Assembly: GCA_023634235.1 (NCBI GenBank)
Contig: JAMKCF010000045.1
Coordinates: 62,001 to 126,000, forward strand
Reading direction: 5' to 3'
Source of the DNA: Pisaster brevispinus
Lineage: Eukaryota > Echinodermata > Asteroidea > Forcipulatida > Asteriidae
DNA length: 64,000 bases
Both the position numbers and the translations under genes were made by a program. This document shows, piece by piece, positions 45,777 through 59,126 of this stretch. Position 1 is the first letter of the stretch, and each line of letters opens with the position of its first letter. The notes below the pieces were generated by a model. It had not been told where the DNA came from. It saw only the letters and a program-made list of their open reading frames with translations, and ran no database searches.

Positions 45777-47487
45777 TAATATCAGCCCCCAGGCTGAACC
45801 AGCGTACCATGTACAACCTTGTACATTCCAGGGCCTTTCTGGCAGGCAAGATACTACGCTGGTCATATGGAACATTTTACTTTTTTGTGTCATAAATTTA
45901 ACTGTAAATTCAAGAGTTATAGAAATAACAAGTGAACAAGATTTGAGATTTATACCCCTATCTTCATATCAAAAGTTGTTAAAAATCAGTGCATTCTCCA
46001 TAAAATATACGATTTAATGTTTTCTTGCATTGGACTGTTTCCAAAACGTGCCTGCTGCAGGAAGTCCAGGCTCTGTTGGCTCTTTTGTAAAAACTGTGAT
46101 GTGACAGGTCACATGGTGTGTAGAGGACGAAACGTAGATTGTTATGAATAACTATTGGATGAACCCACATGATTCCGCAATCTTTGTCCCGTACCCTGTG
46201 TCCACAAACACTCACGAATGCGGATCTTCATCTTTACAGAAAAGGGGCCTGACTGTTTTCCCTTCCAGCCTCGGTTTGATATGCGTTGATTTGATTGGAG
46301 GGAAACAAGGGTGACTGCCCCATGAAAACGGTATTTTGTGCACCCTGTTGTTATTCAAAATAACGGTGAGATCATTGGCATTTCTGAATTAAAATTTTTC
46401 TGAACCGTCTACAACTAAATCAGCCGTGAAGTGAGAGATTCTTTGAAATGGCAAAGAGGGGCTTCACTGATCGAAGCAACAACAACATCATGTTGGTGTT
46501 ATACACTGACAAAGAAGAGCCAACGGGTTAATCTTAAAGGTATAGCTGACCTTTCTATAGCCAACGTCACAGCCTAATGTTTTGCCAACCAAGGTTGGAT
46601 AACTATGGGAAGCCGTAAATGCAAAGCAAAAACAGATATCCACAGTTTTGTAACAATGTTACCGATAGTTTGACTTGTGTTGTGGGCGGATGCAATGGGT
46701 AAAGTGAGCGAGTTTGTTTGAGATGTGTTTGCAAAGATCGTACAGCGCCGCAAGATTGGCAACTGGAACTCTATCTAATGTTAGAATGCGAAGTACGGCA
46801 TGGGCGCCATTTCAGCAAGCAACGTCTTGTTTCAGCATTGATAAGTGGTCATTGTCTGTACTTGAAAATGGCGCCCCGCGCATTCTTCACATCTTGGCTC
46901 GAGTTGCCCGTCTTGCGCTTACGGCGCTTTACCAGGGTTGTCTAGTCGAAGAGTGTTCATTCGTGTGTAAGTCAACGTTGACAGTGGCGAAAGGCGTGCA
47001 GTAATTGAGAACAACATCCAACACAGAGAGTAGGTCAGTGAATGGGACTCAACCTCACGTAGTTTGATGTACTTATCCAACCGAGTCGTTCCAAGGGTGA
47101 TCGATCTCACAGCGCCATTTTTCCCCCACGCGCTGCTTGCGTGTAGCCCCACATGGTTGTTTAATTAAAAATCTGACAGTATTCCTGTGGCCGATACACT
47201 CTACGTGCGTGCTCAAGCATTGTAGGACTCAAGAGTCAGTGCAACTGGTACCCTCTCTTTCTTCTTTTATATTGTGACGTGTCTAACTAGGGTGATCACG
47301 TAAAAACGTGATACGTTTGAAGTGGAAATGCGTCAAAAACTTGCATTTTCACATGCGCGTACTACTATAAAGCGCCATGCAAGCGCTCGAAAGTTTTCAA
47401 CAAGCGTGCGCACAAAGCAGTATTTTTTGGGAGCCAGTCAACGCTGTTTTTCAGCACATCCCTACAAGGGCTTACAGTGACGAAAGG

Positions 47488-47570
47488 TATCGATATAGCG
47501 CGCTGCGCATGGTAGCGGGGTCCGGCTGTTATCGGCCTCACTACCATGTGCAGCGCGCCGTATCGACATA
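47488..47570. repeat. Short GC-rich hairpin
   Basis: Arms 47488-47515 and 47541-47570 pair with few mismatches (TAGCGCGCTGCGCATGGTAG against CTACCATGTGCAGCGCGCC). Confidence 0.7.
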
Positions 47571-48421
47571 ACACATTACTACGTAGCAAGGCGTGCGGGG
47601 GGGGGGGGGGTGGCGCGGCGAGATCATTTACCACTGGAAACGAGGTTGAAGGTTGTTACTCTTTCGGTAAGTGTGACGTAATCTCATTATACGTCACGTA
47701 GACTCTACAATCTTTACCAGGCTCCCATAGAAAATGCATTTAATAGCTGTAGTGTTGGAAGATTATGTGAGGGGAAAAACAATGTTGCGTTGCATTTAAC
47801 ACATGTTCTGCAAAGACTTAAGATCTTGCCAGAATCACCATTTTTTCTGTCGTAGGAAATGTTTTTGATGAGTGAACAATGATGAGTGTGACGTAATCAC
47901 TAATTACAAACATGATAGCTCAGTTTTCCAATGGCGGCACAAGTACAGCCATTGGGCTACAACTTTAACAACATGTTATTCCTAACGTCTATTTTAAGAT
48001 TGTTTTACTTAAAGCTATAACAGTTTTATAATATTGCCCGAAACGTGCATTTGCCATTACAACGTGTACATTATTACCTGTCCAAGTTTTATAATGACGT
48101 CACTAAATTTTCATCCGCCTTTGCGATATGTATACGATATCTGACCATGTCTAATTTCTGCAGATCATTATGGCTAAAAGCTAACTAGGCATTGTGTTCC
48201 CTTGCATAACAATTGTCCGTACCATTGAGGTTCATGAGACTGTTTACAACACAAAAATGTTGTTATGTTATTATGGTTTATTAAAAAACACATGATCGGC
48301 AGCCACGGAAGTAACTAAATTAAACTTGTTTACAATAGATGAATTGATGAAGATTTAACAATGGTGGACTTTTGGGACGCTAGGTGGCAGCAGACTTACC
48401 AGGTAAATCCATGGTTACAAT

Positions 48422-48590
48422 CCAAGATGGCATCCAAAATGATTGTTTTTACCACTGATCTCTATTATACTGACTGGATAGCGGGTGGCCTTTGCGTGTG
48501 CACAGGACCGTGAAGTCACAGCACTACACAAGCGGTATAATAGAGATCAGTGGTTTTTACCCATGCCATTTGGGACACCATCTTGAATAT
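48422..48590. repeat. Inverted-repeat element
   Basis: Arms 48422-48470 and about 48533-48588 pair imperfectly; the inner parts (CCACTGATCTCTATTATAC and its complement) are exact. Confidence 0.7.
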
Positions 48591-49229
48591 TGCAAGAGTC
48601 CCAGATCTCTTTCTTAAAGGGGGGGGGGGGGGTGCACGGATACACTCCGTAGATACATGCCTAAAAGGTAACTGACCACATGTACAACAAAGTGGAGTTG
48701 GATGGGAGAGTAAATTTTAGGAATGACTCTAAAATGTTTGAAATAAATCTTGAGGTAATGGAAAACGTGCCGTGCTGTGACAGACCACAAATGTTGAGTG
48801 TTATAAATGGACGTGACTTGAATGTAATGGAAAATGTGACTTTTGCAAAATAGCTTTTAGAACAGAGTGACATTTTCATCCATCCGTATTATTCTGTCAT
48901 CGCAATTTTTAAAGATGCTTTACTATAGTTAAGGGGACTGTTCATCGATTTTTTTTTGGTTTTTTTTGTTGGGGTGTTTGCTTGTTGTTGTTGTTGTTTT
49001 TTTATATACAGATTGAACGTATTCCAATCTAAAGGCTTGTGATTGGTCAGGATTTGTCCTCATTTCAGGATGTTTTACTGATCTCCCTGCACCTTGCAAA
49101 CTTGCCAATAGAGAGATGAAAAGACTTTCATTTGTTATGACAAGAACTTGCAAAAACTGTGACGTTAAAATTGAAACCCATGGATGTCACAATTTCTATA
49201 GACACCGAAAAAAGAATACACATTATTTA

Positions 49230-49379
49230 CTCTATAGGGTGTTAAATTAACTGTTATCCCTGCCAACGCAATTACGTTGGTGATATTTTTTACAGCCTAT
49301 GGTGTTAATTTTGATTCTCTTTTGGGTATCGTGACAACACCCATGGTGTCAAATTTAACACCCCAGTTTTTCCAGTGTA
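49230..49379. mobile_element. TACACTGC-type MITE, second copy
   Basis: Ends ACACCCCAGTTTTTCCAGTG, with GTGACAACACCCATGGTGTC inside. The left terminus is degraded (TCTATAGGGTGTTAAAT). Confidence 0.55.
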
Positions 49380-50688
49380 GTATACATTCTGTATACACTC
49401 AGGGAGCTGCATTTCCTTGAGGAAATTTCTATCAGGTTTTCGGGATTTTTCTTTTCCATATAACCGTCTCTAAGTGCACTAAAAAAAATATATATATAAT
49501 TTGCATAATTATATTTCTAGTAACAAAACGTCCACACATGTGGACATAAGGCTATTATGGTTCCTTTTATTGTAATTTAATATGAAGCAAGACTAAATAA
49601 AATGAGCTGTTTGCACTTAAGCCTATACCTGGTTTAATTCAACTTGAGTTGGAACATTATTTTATTCATTATGTGAATTGAATCGTTTGAACAAAATGTA
49701 CATTTTGACAAGTTCTCACCCCACGTTGAATGCAGTAGAGTAAGAGACGTGAACAGACTAATGTCCATGGACGTGGACGTGTTGCAAACTGATAACAACA
49801 AATTGAGCCATCGGGCATGATTCATAGTAAATGCCACGATTAAAATTATTTTAAGAAACGGAATACAGAGTCTTAAATTGCCCACACAATAAGGACGTAT
49901 GACACTAATGGGTTGCAGCTTTTTTTTCCCCGCTGAATTGTATATAGCCGACGCCAAATTATCAATTTTAATCAGTATACGTGCAGACTTTAGCTTAACG
50001 AATGTTGCTTTTAAGACCGTAAATATCACGACTTGAATTCTACATTGTGAGAGAAGTAAGCATACAAAAGAGTCGTCTGCGGAACTTACAGCCACAATAA
50101 GCTTGCGTCAACAAGACCAGAGAGGCTTAACAAATACAGACATACAGAGTCTGCATTAAGGATTTGTAGCTGTCTTGCCTTTAACATTTTCTTTCTGATT
50201 TCCGACAAGTTCTAGGAAATCAGAAAGAAAACGTCAGTTTGTAAATGAGATGGAATTGTTGTATTATGTTGTTCTTTTGAAAGTTTAATCATAATTGGAG
50301 AAGGAACGACGAGCGGGAGAGAGTGGTTCTAATGCGAGGGAGCCTTGGTTTGTTCACAGGGTCGAACCCCCAGGGCACTGCTGCAAAAACTACAATAAAA
50401 CAACACACAATCTCGTTCCTTACAACGCCTTTAGGGTAAAATTTGTACCATTAAACTTCACGGTAATGCATCAGCTGGCAGTATATGCTTATTAGTTTAA
50501 TAGCAAGTTAAGAGAAATAAGACCTATACACTACATAGTATTCTGTTATAAATTGAACATTTACGGATGATTTTCTATAGGGATTTTAAAATAAACTACG
50601 TTTCCCGTTAAATTTACGGTAATTTGCTGGACCGAGGAAAATCAACATAATGTGTGTTTTGTTTTGTTGGTCGCTCGGTTCCAGCGCC

Positions 50689-50739
50689 TGGCTGGTCCCA
50701 ATGCCTGGCTGGTCCCAATGCCTGGCTGGTCCCAATGTC
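50689..50739. repeat. 17-bp tandem repeat, three copies
   Basis: CCTGGCTGGTCCCAATG occurs three times head to tail without change. Confidence 0.9.
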
Positions 50740-51404
50740 TCATCTGAAGGCGATGGGATGGGCTGACGTATGTGCATTGGACCACCCCCCCCCCCCTGAC
50801 CTAAGAACCCCGGTCACATCTTCTTACTCCCATCATACATTACTAGATCCTGAGCTAGAATGTGTACAAGCTCATCAGCCCATCCCAGAGGTCGAGTTGG
50901 GTATGTTGTGTATACGCCCCCAACCCACAAGAAATGAGGGGGGGGGGCATGCAGACTGTTCGAAGCAAATCATTAAAATATATTCATGCATTCTTGCTAC
51001 TCTCAAGACATGAAACCATCTGAATGTTTTGTCTTCAACGTTCGACTCAGAAAACCCCGCACCCACAGGTATAGTTCGAGCCCCCCCTCCCCCAAAAACA
51101 CAACCCCCCCGATATTAATAATAGTAATAATAACAATGTAGATGGAGACAATTACGTTCTCTGTGTGTTGTATTATTACTGTTGATGCATTTACACAAAT
51201 AAATATCTCAGAGTAAGTTTGTTCCCTTTCTCGAGTGTCATAAACAACCCTTTATGCCCATGATACACGAGGCAATTATAGGCAATCAGATCATTCACTA
51301 ATCAGTTCTCTCACACTACGTGTATTTTCCTGGGGATATTAAGTTGCTTCTTAATGATGCCTCTAGTGCAGCCGATGTGTTCCCTGTGCATACGGTGGAC
51401 TTGG

Positions 51405-51880
51405 TTGCCTCCCAGTTTCCTGTAAACATTGTCCCGTGCGTGACAAGGCCTAAAAGTCACGTCACATTTTCACCATCATCTTCCCCATTGTGTCTTCACC
51501 TCCAAGTTGTCTGTAAACATTGCCCATGTGTGACAAGGCCTAAAGTCACGTCACATTTTCACCATCATCTTCCCCGTTGTGTCTTCACCTCCAAGTTGTC
51601 TGTAAACATTGCCCATGTGTGACAAGGCCTAAAGTCACGTCACATTTTCACCATCATCTTCCCCATTGTGTCTTCACCTTCAAGTTGCCTGTAAACATTG
51701 CCCAGTCCCGTGCGTGACAAGACCTAAAGTCACGTCACATTTTCATCATCCAATTCCCAATTGTGTCTTCACCTTTAAGTTGCCTGTAAACATTGCCCAG
51801 TCCCCTGTGCGACAAGGCCTAAAAGTCACGTCACATTTTCATCATCATCACCCCCGTTGTGTCTTCATTGTGTTTTATGT
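51405..51880. repeat. Tandem repeat, ~90-bp unit, five copies
   Basis: TGTAAACATTG recurs near 51420, 51510, 51600, 51688 and 51786. Units contain GACAAGGCCTAAAGTCACGT and CACATTTTCACCATCATC. The spacing varies slightly (about 88 to 98). The plus-strand frame across it is a repeat artefact. Confidence 0.85.
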
Positions 51881-54800
51881 GAATCACACATTAATTCTTT
51901 ACAGCATTGCGGGGGGGGGGGATAATCTGCACAAGACGGAAAGAGTGTGTTGGAGCATAGGAACTTGTTTTCCTGTGGGGGCAGGGGGCGGGGGTTGACT
52001 ACCCTCTTCATGCCGTAGCCAAACTGATGACCTCTGAAACGTCAGTAGCGCCTAGCATTTCATAATCGTAGAGCGCGACCAAGGTCCCAGCGGAAATTTA
52101 CACCCGGGATGTGTTTTATAACAGGAGACTGGAAAGAGCAGAGCCGCAATCATAGTCAAAATCGATACTATCATGCCTTGAAGAGTCAAAACTCATCGCA
52201 GAACAAGCCATCATTTTAATCTTCATGTATTTATCAGCCGAAAGAACGTTACTGTAATTGAAAGATTAAATTAATTTCCCCTTACCTTCTAGTTTTCAAT
52301 AAACAAACCATACAGCGATGGTGGCTCTAGAGGAACTATGGTGGCCCTGTAGGGACACACGGGACCTACAAATATTGACGTCAAATGTCATGATGGTCTG
52401 CGACCGAGTTTTTCCCAAAAAATGCGAAATTTGTCGTTAAAAAATCCTCTCGGCATTTTTCTTCCCGAGTTGCGAAGTCTGTGACTTTTCTCGGAAGCTA
52501 CACAGTTTTACGTCAAGTTTGCAAGATTTCGTGACTTGGGGGGGGGGGGGGGGGGGAGTCGTAAATTTTCCATAAAATTTGACATTAATTATTCTGATCT
52601 TGTGATGCAAGCTCCTAAAAAGGGACATTATGATAAAAAGTATTAAAAATGAACACGTTAATAATGAACATGAACAATAACTTGAGTTTATCAGTGCGAG
52701 CGCTCGATAGTTTATCGAGCGCACGAAATACCGTCATTTATTTCGAGTAAGACGAAAATGATTTCGGGGCACGAAACGGAGAACTCAAACTATTTATGTC
52801 CATTATTGTTTTAATTATGTCCATTAGGGGCTCCGAAGGTAACAAAAACTGACAATGGAAAGAAAATTGGCGTTAATGATTATGGTGATTCAAAACTATA
52901 GTTTTGTTATTTTTGACCCACAAGTCGCTTCGTGAAAATGGTGACGACTTCGACCTAACTCGGGGTCATTTTCAAACGATTTCAGTGAGTACAGAACTAA
53001 ATAAAGCCTAGAAGGTAATACATGGTGTAAGTTTACGCCATACATACGTTGTTGCTGCTGTTGCTGTTTTGTGTCAATTTAACTTGAATTACCTTTTTCA
53101 AAACGTTCAATGGCCACTGTTGTGACAAAAATTCGCACATTGTTTTCATGGAACGCTATACGTCTTTTCAAAACACAGTGAGTTCCTGCAGAACTTCAAC
53201 CTTTTGGGGAGAGGCTTATGGGTGCACCCCACTGAAAAGGAAGACAGAGCGGCGGCCTAGAACATTTTTGGGGTATAGGCCCTCAAAATATTATATACTG
53301 GCCAGATTCAAGAGCCTGATATAAGGGGTACAGTGTAAAAACTTTGCACATTGTGACCTGCTTGGTTACTTCAAATTTGAAGTTTTGGGGATGACATGGG
53401 ACTTGGGAAAATAGCAATTTTTTCGCTGAGAGGTGCTCGGCCATTTTTTCCAGATTGGTGTTCAGCTGTTTGGAAATTAAAGAGTAGGCATGTTTCAATT
53501 TTGGACGAAGTACTTTAAAAGTATTGTCGACTATTAAGCATGTTTACACTAGAAGCTGTTGGGAGTTTATTTAGCGGGGTGCACCTTCGCTCGGTGCGAA
53601 AAGACAGGTGGGGTCGAGCGAAGGGTGTGTATGAACTTATGATCTGAACGATAGGTGGCGCCTTGCATGCAAATATTTTACGCAATAATTGTCGTCATGT
53701 TCTGAAAGACGGTACGGTTCTCATCAGATGCTCACCGTCGCCCTACCACTTCCAAGGGTAATTTAAACTTTCCTTGACTTCTTGTAATCAAATTAATTCA
53801 ATGTTGTGTGTTTGCTATGTTTCATTTTTTGGGGACCCTTTTCAGTCAACTGTCAAACAAGGGGAGGCTTAGACTCAAAGTAGCCCGAAAGCCATCGTGG
53901 CCGTATCGTATTGTCCACCGTACAGCGGTCCGCCGGCCAGGCACACTGTGTTGTACTTCAGTAGAACACGTTGTTCACCCAGGGGCCGATCTTGTCTCCT
54001 AAATCTATCCCCTGCTCAAAACACTCAATTGATATAATTGTTTCTTGTTGGTGTTTCAAAGATCGCAATTTACATTGAATGGATTTTTTCTTTCTTGAAT
54101 TACTTATTGTTTTTGGCTTCATGTTGGAATCTAAAATACCAATGACACAAATAGATGGAATGCGATAGGTATGCGTTGCGTTAACTGAAATAAAAGAGAA
54201 TTTGTTGTGGTTTTGTTGAAAGTCAGTTCACTGGGATGGCGGCTACACGGTTATTCTGATAAGTATGCCTACTGCTCCTACATGCCGCAAATCCACGACG
54301 GTTTTATCCCCAAAAGTGTGAAAAAAACCCAGCTACATTTGCTTTTCAAAACCCTTGATTTATTCGTCATAAAGACGAGAAAGTCATACTTCTAAGACTC
54401 GCAAGTTATTTTCTCAATCGGGGACATACAATGACATGCATAAAAGAGACTCATGACGGCCTCAGTCGATCTTTCATGCTTGTATAATGGTTTATTTTTA
54501 CCACGCAGGGAAACCTGACCGGGTAAATGTTAAAATAATTGTTGTGGGTTTTTTTCCCAAGCATTTAAAACAATATGTATTAATATATGTTTTCTGCTTC
54601 CCAGGTGGCCCTTCATAACAACTGCTTACCGTAATTACATCCGGCCAAGCGTGGCACGCCCGCTATTGCGCTGGAAATTAGGCCTATTTTCATTTCAGTA
54701 GCACTAATGAAAACCCCGCAAAATAATGATGTCAAAATTACACCACTATAGTCTAAAGGGCATCTTAAGCCATCAGTCATTAAAAACAACGCACTGCTGT

Positions 54801-56248
54801 TTTCACTGATCCCCATTTTTTAAAATTAGTATTTATTAGTATTATTAGTATTATTATTACAACAGTTGGCCTTGAGCTAATAATGATCACAGAGATTTGT
54901 CAAGTATTTACAAAATGCTCAACAAAATGTCTTAGACAAGAGTGAACTGTTCTTGTTTGCATTGGTATGAGGAAAGATTGTACAGAAAATGAAATAAGAT
55001 GATAAACAATTTAACTTAGTTATTAACCAATTTGTGATTTGTGCTACAGTAGGGCTCATTGTGCAGGGTGTAAAATGTGAAAGTCGACACAGTCACTTTT
55101 TACGCATTATTGTTTGGCTATAGGCCTAACTAGAAAGCAAAACAATGTGCTTACCCTTTGAACAGCTTTATAAGTCTGCTTTTTTGACAGCGACATTTTA
55201 TGTTTTGCTAAAATTGCGTAGCAAAACGTGAAGCATGCATGTGATGCGCAATGTAAGCTAATTCCTTGCCACCCTCTTGAAGGAAAAACGCTTATAAATT
55301 TTGGAGCGTTTTGTTTGTTTGTTTGTTTGGGTTTTTTTTTAGAGGGGGGGGTGGGGCTTTGAGGTAACCGAGGCCACGGTGGGCCCCTCTCCCATTCATA
55401 ACATGCCGCATCTAGTCGACAATCCTCTCGGTTCTTGGTTGGTTTTCCTAATACTCTATGGAAGAGTTTTAACTGAATGTGGCGGAAGTGGGGGCGGAAT
55501 TAAGAAGAATTATTGAGAACAGCAGCTTTAAAATGTTGTTGAAATGAATTGAGTAGGCTTAGGCCCTAATGGTCGACGGCTGGCTTGTTCCAAAAATGAG
55601 TTGGCATAAACTTATGAGTTGGTAGCTGCAATTTAAAATTTTGTTTGAGTGTCCTCGTCTGTACTATCTGTCAGGTTTTGAGCTAAAGTTTTTTTTTTTT
55701 ACCGACACAAGACCGTCAGCCACTTGCATTTATAGGGCGATCTAGGGAAAGCTCCCCACCAATTGTGGCTCCCTTCAGTTTCGATTTGTTTATTGCTGTT
55801 GTAGGCAAGAAGCACACAAAACAGAAGCACTGTATTAGAGCTTAAAAATAAAGACTGCCCTTTGTCCAATTTGGTACGCCTACGTCCAAAATGGCGGACG
55901 GTCAACTCACGCACATCCAGCACTCATAGCAGTGAGTGCTGCCCGCGGCCGGCCGAGTGTAATTGATTATCGACCGTTAATAGACTGTATAGCGCCCTCT
56001 GTTGGTCGTTACTATGGGATTACTTCTCTTCCACGCCTCACCGTAACCAACACAACTTTTTCGGCACACATGCACACAACAAACAATAAACTGGACTCAG
56101 AGGTGTACATGTACGTCAACCGAACCACCCACAATTCGTGCAAAGGGCATCTCAAACAAAAACGTAAATTTGGCAGGCACTCTCGCAATCGCATGAAACT
56201 CCAATAAAATTTCTTCAAATCAGTTTTTGTTAAATACCAGCAGTCAAG

Positions 56249-58547
56249 ATGAGTCAGGCAGCAGTTGGGATGCCAAACGATGCGTTCGACAACCCTCTTT
56301 TAATGAAGGTATGTACTATGTATTGTTTTGATTTATTTTGATATAAAAATGATAAAGGATGATGGCAGAATTTGTCAAATTTTTGGGACTTCGGACATTT
56401 TAAAATTACTAACCCGTTGTGACATTGGCAATTTGCAAGTTTTTAGCTGGCTTAAACTTTGTAATTGTTTCTTTTCCTCATCATCCAAAATCTTTACCAA
56501 ATACAAAGTTTAAGAAAATCTCTACGGTAAAACTTTATTTATGACATTAAAACTTTAGGCAGGACATTTATTTAGCCAGCGTTGGCAATAATGATCTGAA
56601 ACACTATTTTGACGATTGTACCAAACATTGATGTAGAACAAAGTTTTTAAAAACAAAATATGAGTAGTCTAGCACGGTACCCGTCTAGCAGTAGCATATC
56701 AATTGCATTTTTGTTCTTCAATCCCTTCTGAAATAACAGACAGAACTAGGAAAGCCAGCCAAACGCGGCTTCACTCTTCCCGATTATGATTTCACCTATG
56801 GCCGACCAAACCTTGCCAAAGACGGTGGTGCAGCGGAAGCGATGACTGGGTGGTCCCCCACCGCGGCTCTTCCCATCTTTCGAAAGGAGAAGAAACCAGA
56901 TCGAGACTTTGTCGCACTAAATAAAGCGTGCGTCGGGTCTGGTTTGGTGACTGCAAAAGAGCAGTTTGAGTACAGAGCAACACACGACGTGAGACGCCGT
57001 GTTGCGGAGGAGGAGAAGAATAAGACCAAGATCAAGAGAATACCAGCATCCATGACTTTTGGAATCTCAACAAGGTCAGAATAAGACTGGAAAGAAAGAA
57101 AAACTGTGACAGTAATAATAGTAAAGATTTTTCAAAAGATTGTATGCTCACATCATGTTTTTGTCCTCAAGAAAGACAATCTATCTGACTACAATATTGC
57201 AGTTGATAGCTCTGCCTTCTTCAAAGAGAAAGCTGTCAAAGAAAAGAATAGTTTCAGATTGTGGTTTTAAAGTTGTTTGAACTGACAGCCATCCAAAATA
57301 ACAAATTTCAAACAAAACTGTCAAAGCACAAGATTTTTTTTTCACCAAAAGTTAAAATGTGTTCAATGTCCCCAAAATTATCTAAATTTCATTTGCTTAG
57401 AAAAACAACATCAAGATTTTGATGATCTTCATAATAATGTCTGTTAAATTTAACTTATGTTTTTTTCAGACCGTCGACGCCAGTGTTTGATCTTCTAGAA
57501 CACAGATATCAGGATCGATGGTTGAACGATAGAAGGAAAACCGAACTTGTCAAGAGGGATCGTCTCCAGCAAAAGGTAAGAATAAGATTCAGGAATTTGT
57601 GCTGATAAAGTAGTTTTAAAACAGAAATTTGTTGTTAAAGATGTTTGAGCGTTACATTTCTTCATAAGACACTAAGTGATTAAAAGTCCTAAATTTTGAC
57701 TTTTAAAAGTGTGCAAATTCCTTGTTTGAGAAGTGAGTAGCTTTCTGGATAAAGATCATGGTAATTCAATCTTTGTGTCTGTTCTGAGAAGAACCAGAGT
57801 TGAGTCAGACTTGTGGACAAGTCGATAAATGTTTGTACTGGTGCATGTCCTCTCGCGATTTTACTGCTCTCGCAAACTGGCTCCTGACTGGGCCGTAGTT
57901 GGAAAAGCAGTAGTCTCGCGAGAGTTTTGTTGTGAGAGAGCCATTAACGCTATCACCGCTGTTTGAAATCGTAAAAGTTATTTACAAGAAGATTCCAATT
58001 AGATCATGTCTTACCTTGCTTACAAGATAAAGTGATCTTGGACATTATTGTGAATTTCCTGGCATGCAAAATACTACACTGGTCATTTGAAAATTTTGTA
58101 TCATAACTACATGGATTATTTAAACACAAGTAAAAGCAAATGTTACATGGTCTTTACATAGTTGCAGTTATTGTAACATGAGTTACATTGATGTGTTTCC
58201 TAAAAAAATATAGTAATTTCCATGATGTCAGTCCAAATTTACACAGATTATATTTAATTTTGTCACTGTTTCGATTTATATTTATGAACCCTTCATCTTG
58301 TTCTTGTAAACAGCAAAGCCTCAACAAAGGAATCTACGAGACACGCGCCTCCCTCCTTCGCAAGTTCTGCCCAACCGTGGAAGCCCCGCCCCTCTGGCAG
58401 ATGCCCAAGTTCCAGAGAAAACTCCCCCACTTGGAGACGTTCCGCTCAATTGAAGCAAGAAACAAAGCCCTGGATAGTCATGCTACAGACTGCACAGCCA
58501 GGACAGGTGTTTTCGGACATGGGACTTACGAGGGTGCTAAAAGTTAA
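56249..58547 (+). CDS. cfap77: CFAP77-like axonemal protein, four exons, complete
   Basis: Exons 56249-56308, 56740-57074, 57470-57575 and 58314-58547 join in phase to give 244 residues ending at TAA. The start MSQAAVGMPNDAFDNPLL follows AAG-ATG (A at -3). Exon 2 carries DYDFTYGRPNLAKDGGAAEA followed by a Trp, and exon 4 ends in EAPPLWQMPKFQRKLPHLET; I recognise this arrangement as the CFAP77 (C9orf171) family, a ciliary microtubule-associated protein. Rich in basic residues, with a charged helix (RRRVAEEEKNKTKIKR) at the end of exon 2. The family assignment is from memory of conserved motifs and was not checked by search. The upstream 56012-56248 has no further coding evidence and is taken as 5' UTR or promoter. 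Confidence 0.7.
57808..57965. repeat. Repeat with TCTCGCGAGA palindrome, CFAP77 intron 3
   Basis: ACTTGTGGACAAGTCG at the left, TCTCGCGAGA at 57914-57923, GAGAGAGCCATTAACG at the right. Same family as 40755-40870. Confidence 0.5.
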
Positions 58548-59063
58548 AATAAATTTCAGAGACAGTAGGAATTTGTTCAGTGTCTGTTTCGATAGCAGTG
58601 TTCTAATTAAGATAACATTCAGAATGCATGAAATTGTACTTTATTGAGGACTTTTTAAAACTGAATGCAACATGAGAGTGACTGAACAAGATGAAAAATC
58701 CTTAATGCTTTTCAGTTAACTTTTTTTTTTTTACAGTAATTTCATTCACCATACAATCAACCAGTGAACATTTCATCAAACTACGTGCAAACAATCTTTA
58801 AAAACAGTTTTATGTTTTGTCCAAGATTTTGTTCACCTTCACATTGCCTTCGGGCTTGATTTCAATTCAATTGAGGAAATTGAAATAAGCAGTGGGGTCT
58901 TCAAATGTAATTCTTAAACTTTGACAGTTGGAATTATTTCTCTGGAGGTTAGTACTGGTATAGAAACTTTGTAACCTGTGTGCTTCCAAAATGAAACTTG
59001 TCAATTTTTTAATGTACAAATTGACCTAATTGGCATGATGTCATCATCTCAGTAATCTTAGTT

Positions 59064-59126
59064 GCGCCATTTTGGGAGTCAAGTGTTACACTTTTACTAA
59101 CTTGCAACTTGACTTCCAAAATGGCG
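59064..59126. repeat. 21-bp inverted repeat in the CFAP77 3' flank
   Basis: GCGCCATTTTGGGAGTCAAG and CTTGACTTCCAAAATGGCG (59108-59126) are near-perfect complements with a spacer of about 22 bases. Confidence 0.6.

Larger units (their letters stand above)
44618..56248. other. Intergenic stretch between GPCR and CFAP77-like gene
   Basis: No gene supported. It contains the elements and hairpins listed separately, poly-G/C runs (47590, 48618, 50785, 52538) and AT-rich unique sequence. ORFs such as 49634-50095 (minus) lack any recognisable domain and have the composition of surrounding DNA. Confidence 0.5.

Noticed and set aside
45449..46017. Overlapping ORFs on both strands around 45450-46020
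   Set aside because: They cover the GC-rich inverted repeat and lack domain signatures or splice structure.
49634..50095. A 153-codon minus-strand ORF
   Set aside because: No recognisable domain, composition like the surrounding AT-rich DNA, no splice context; most likely chance. RNA evidence would change this.
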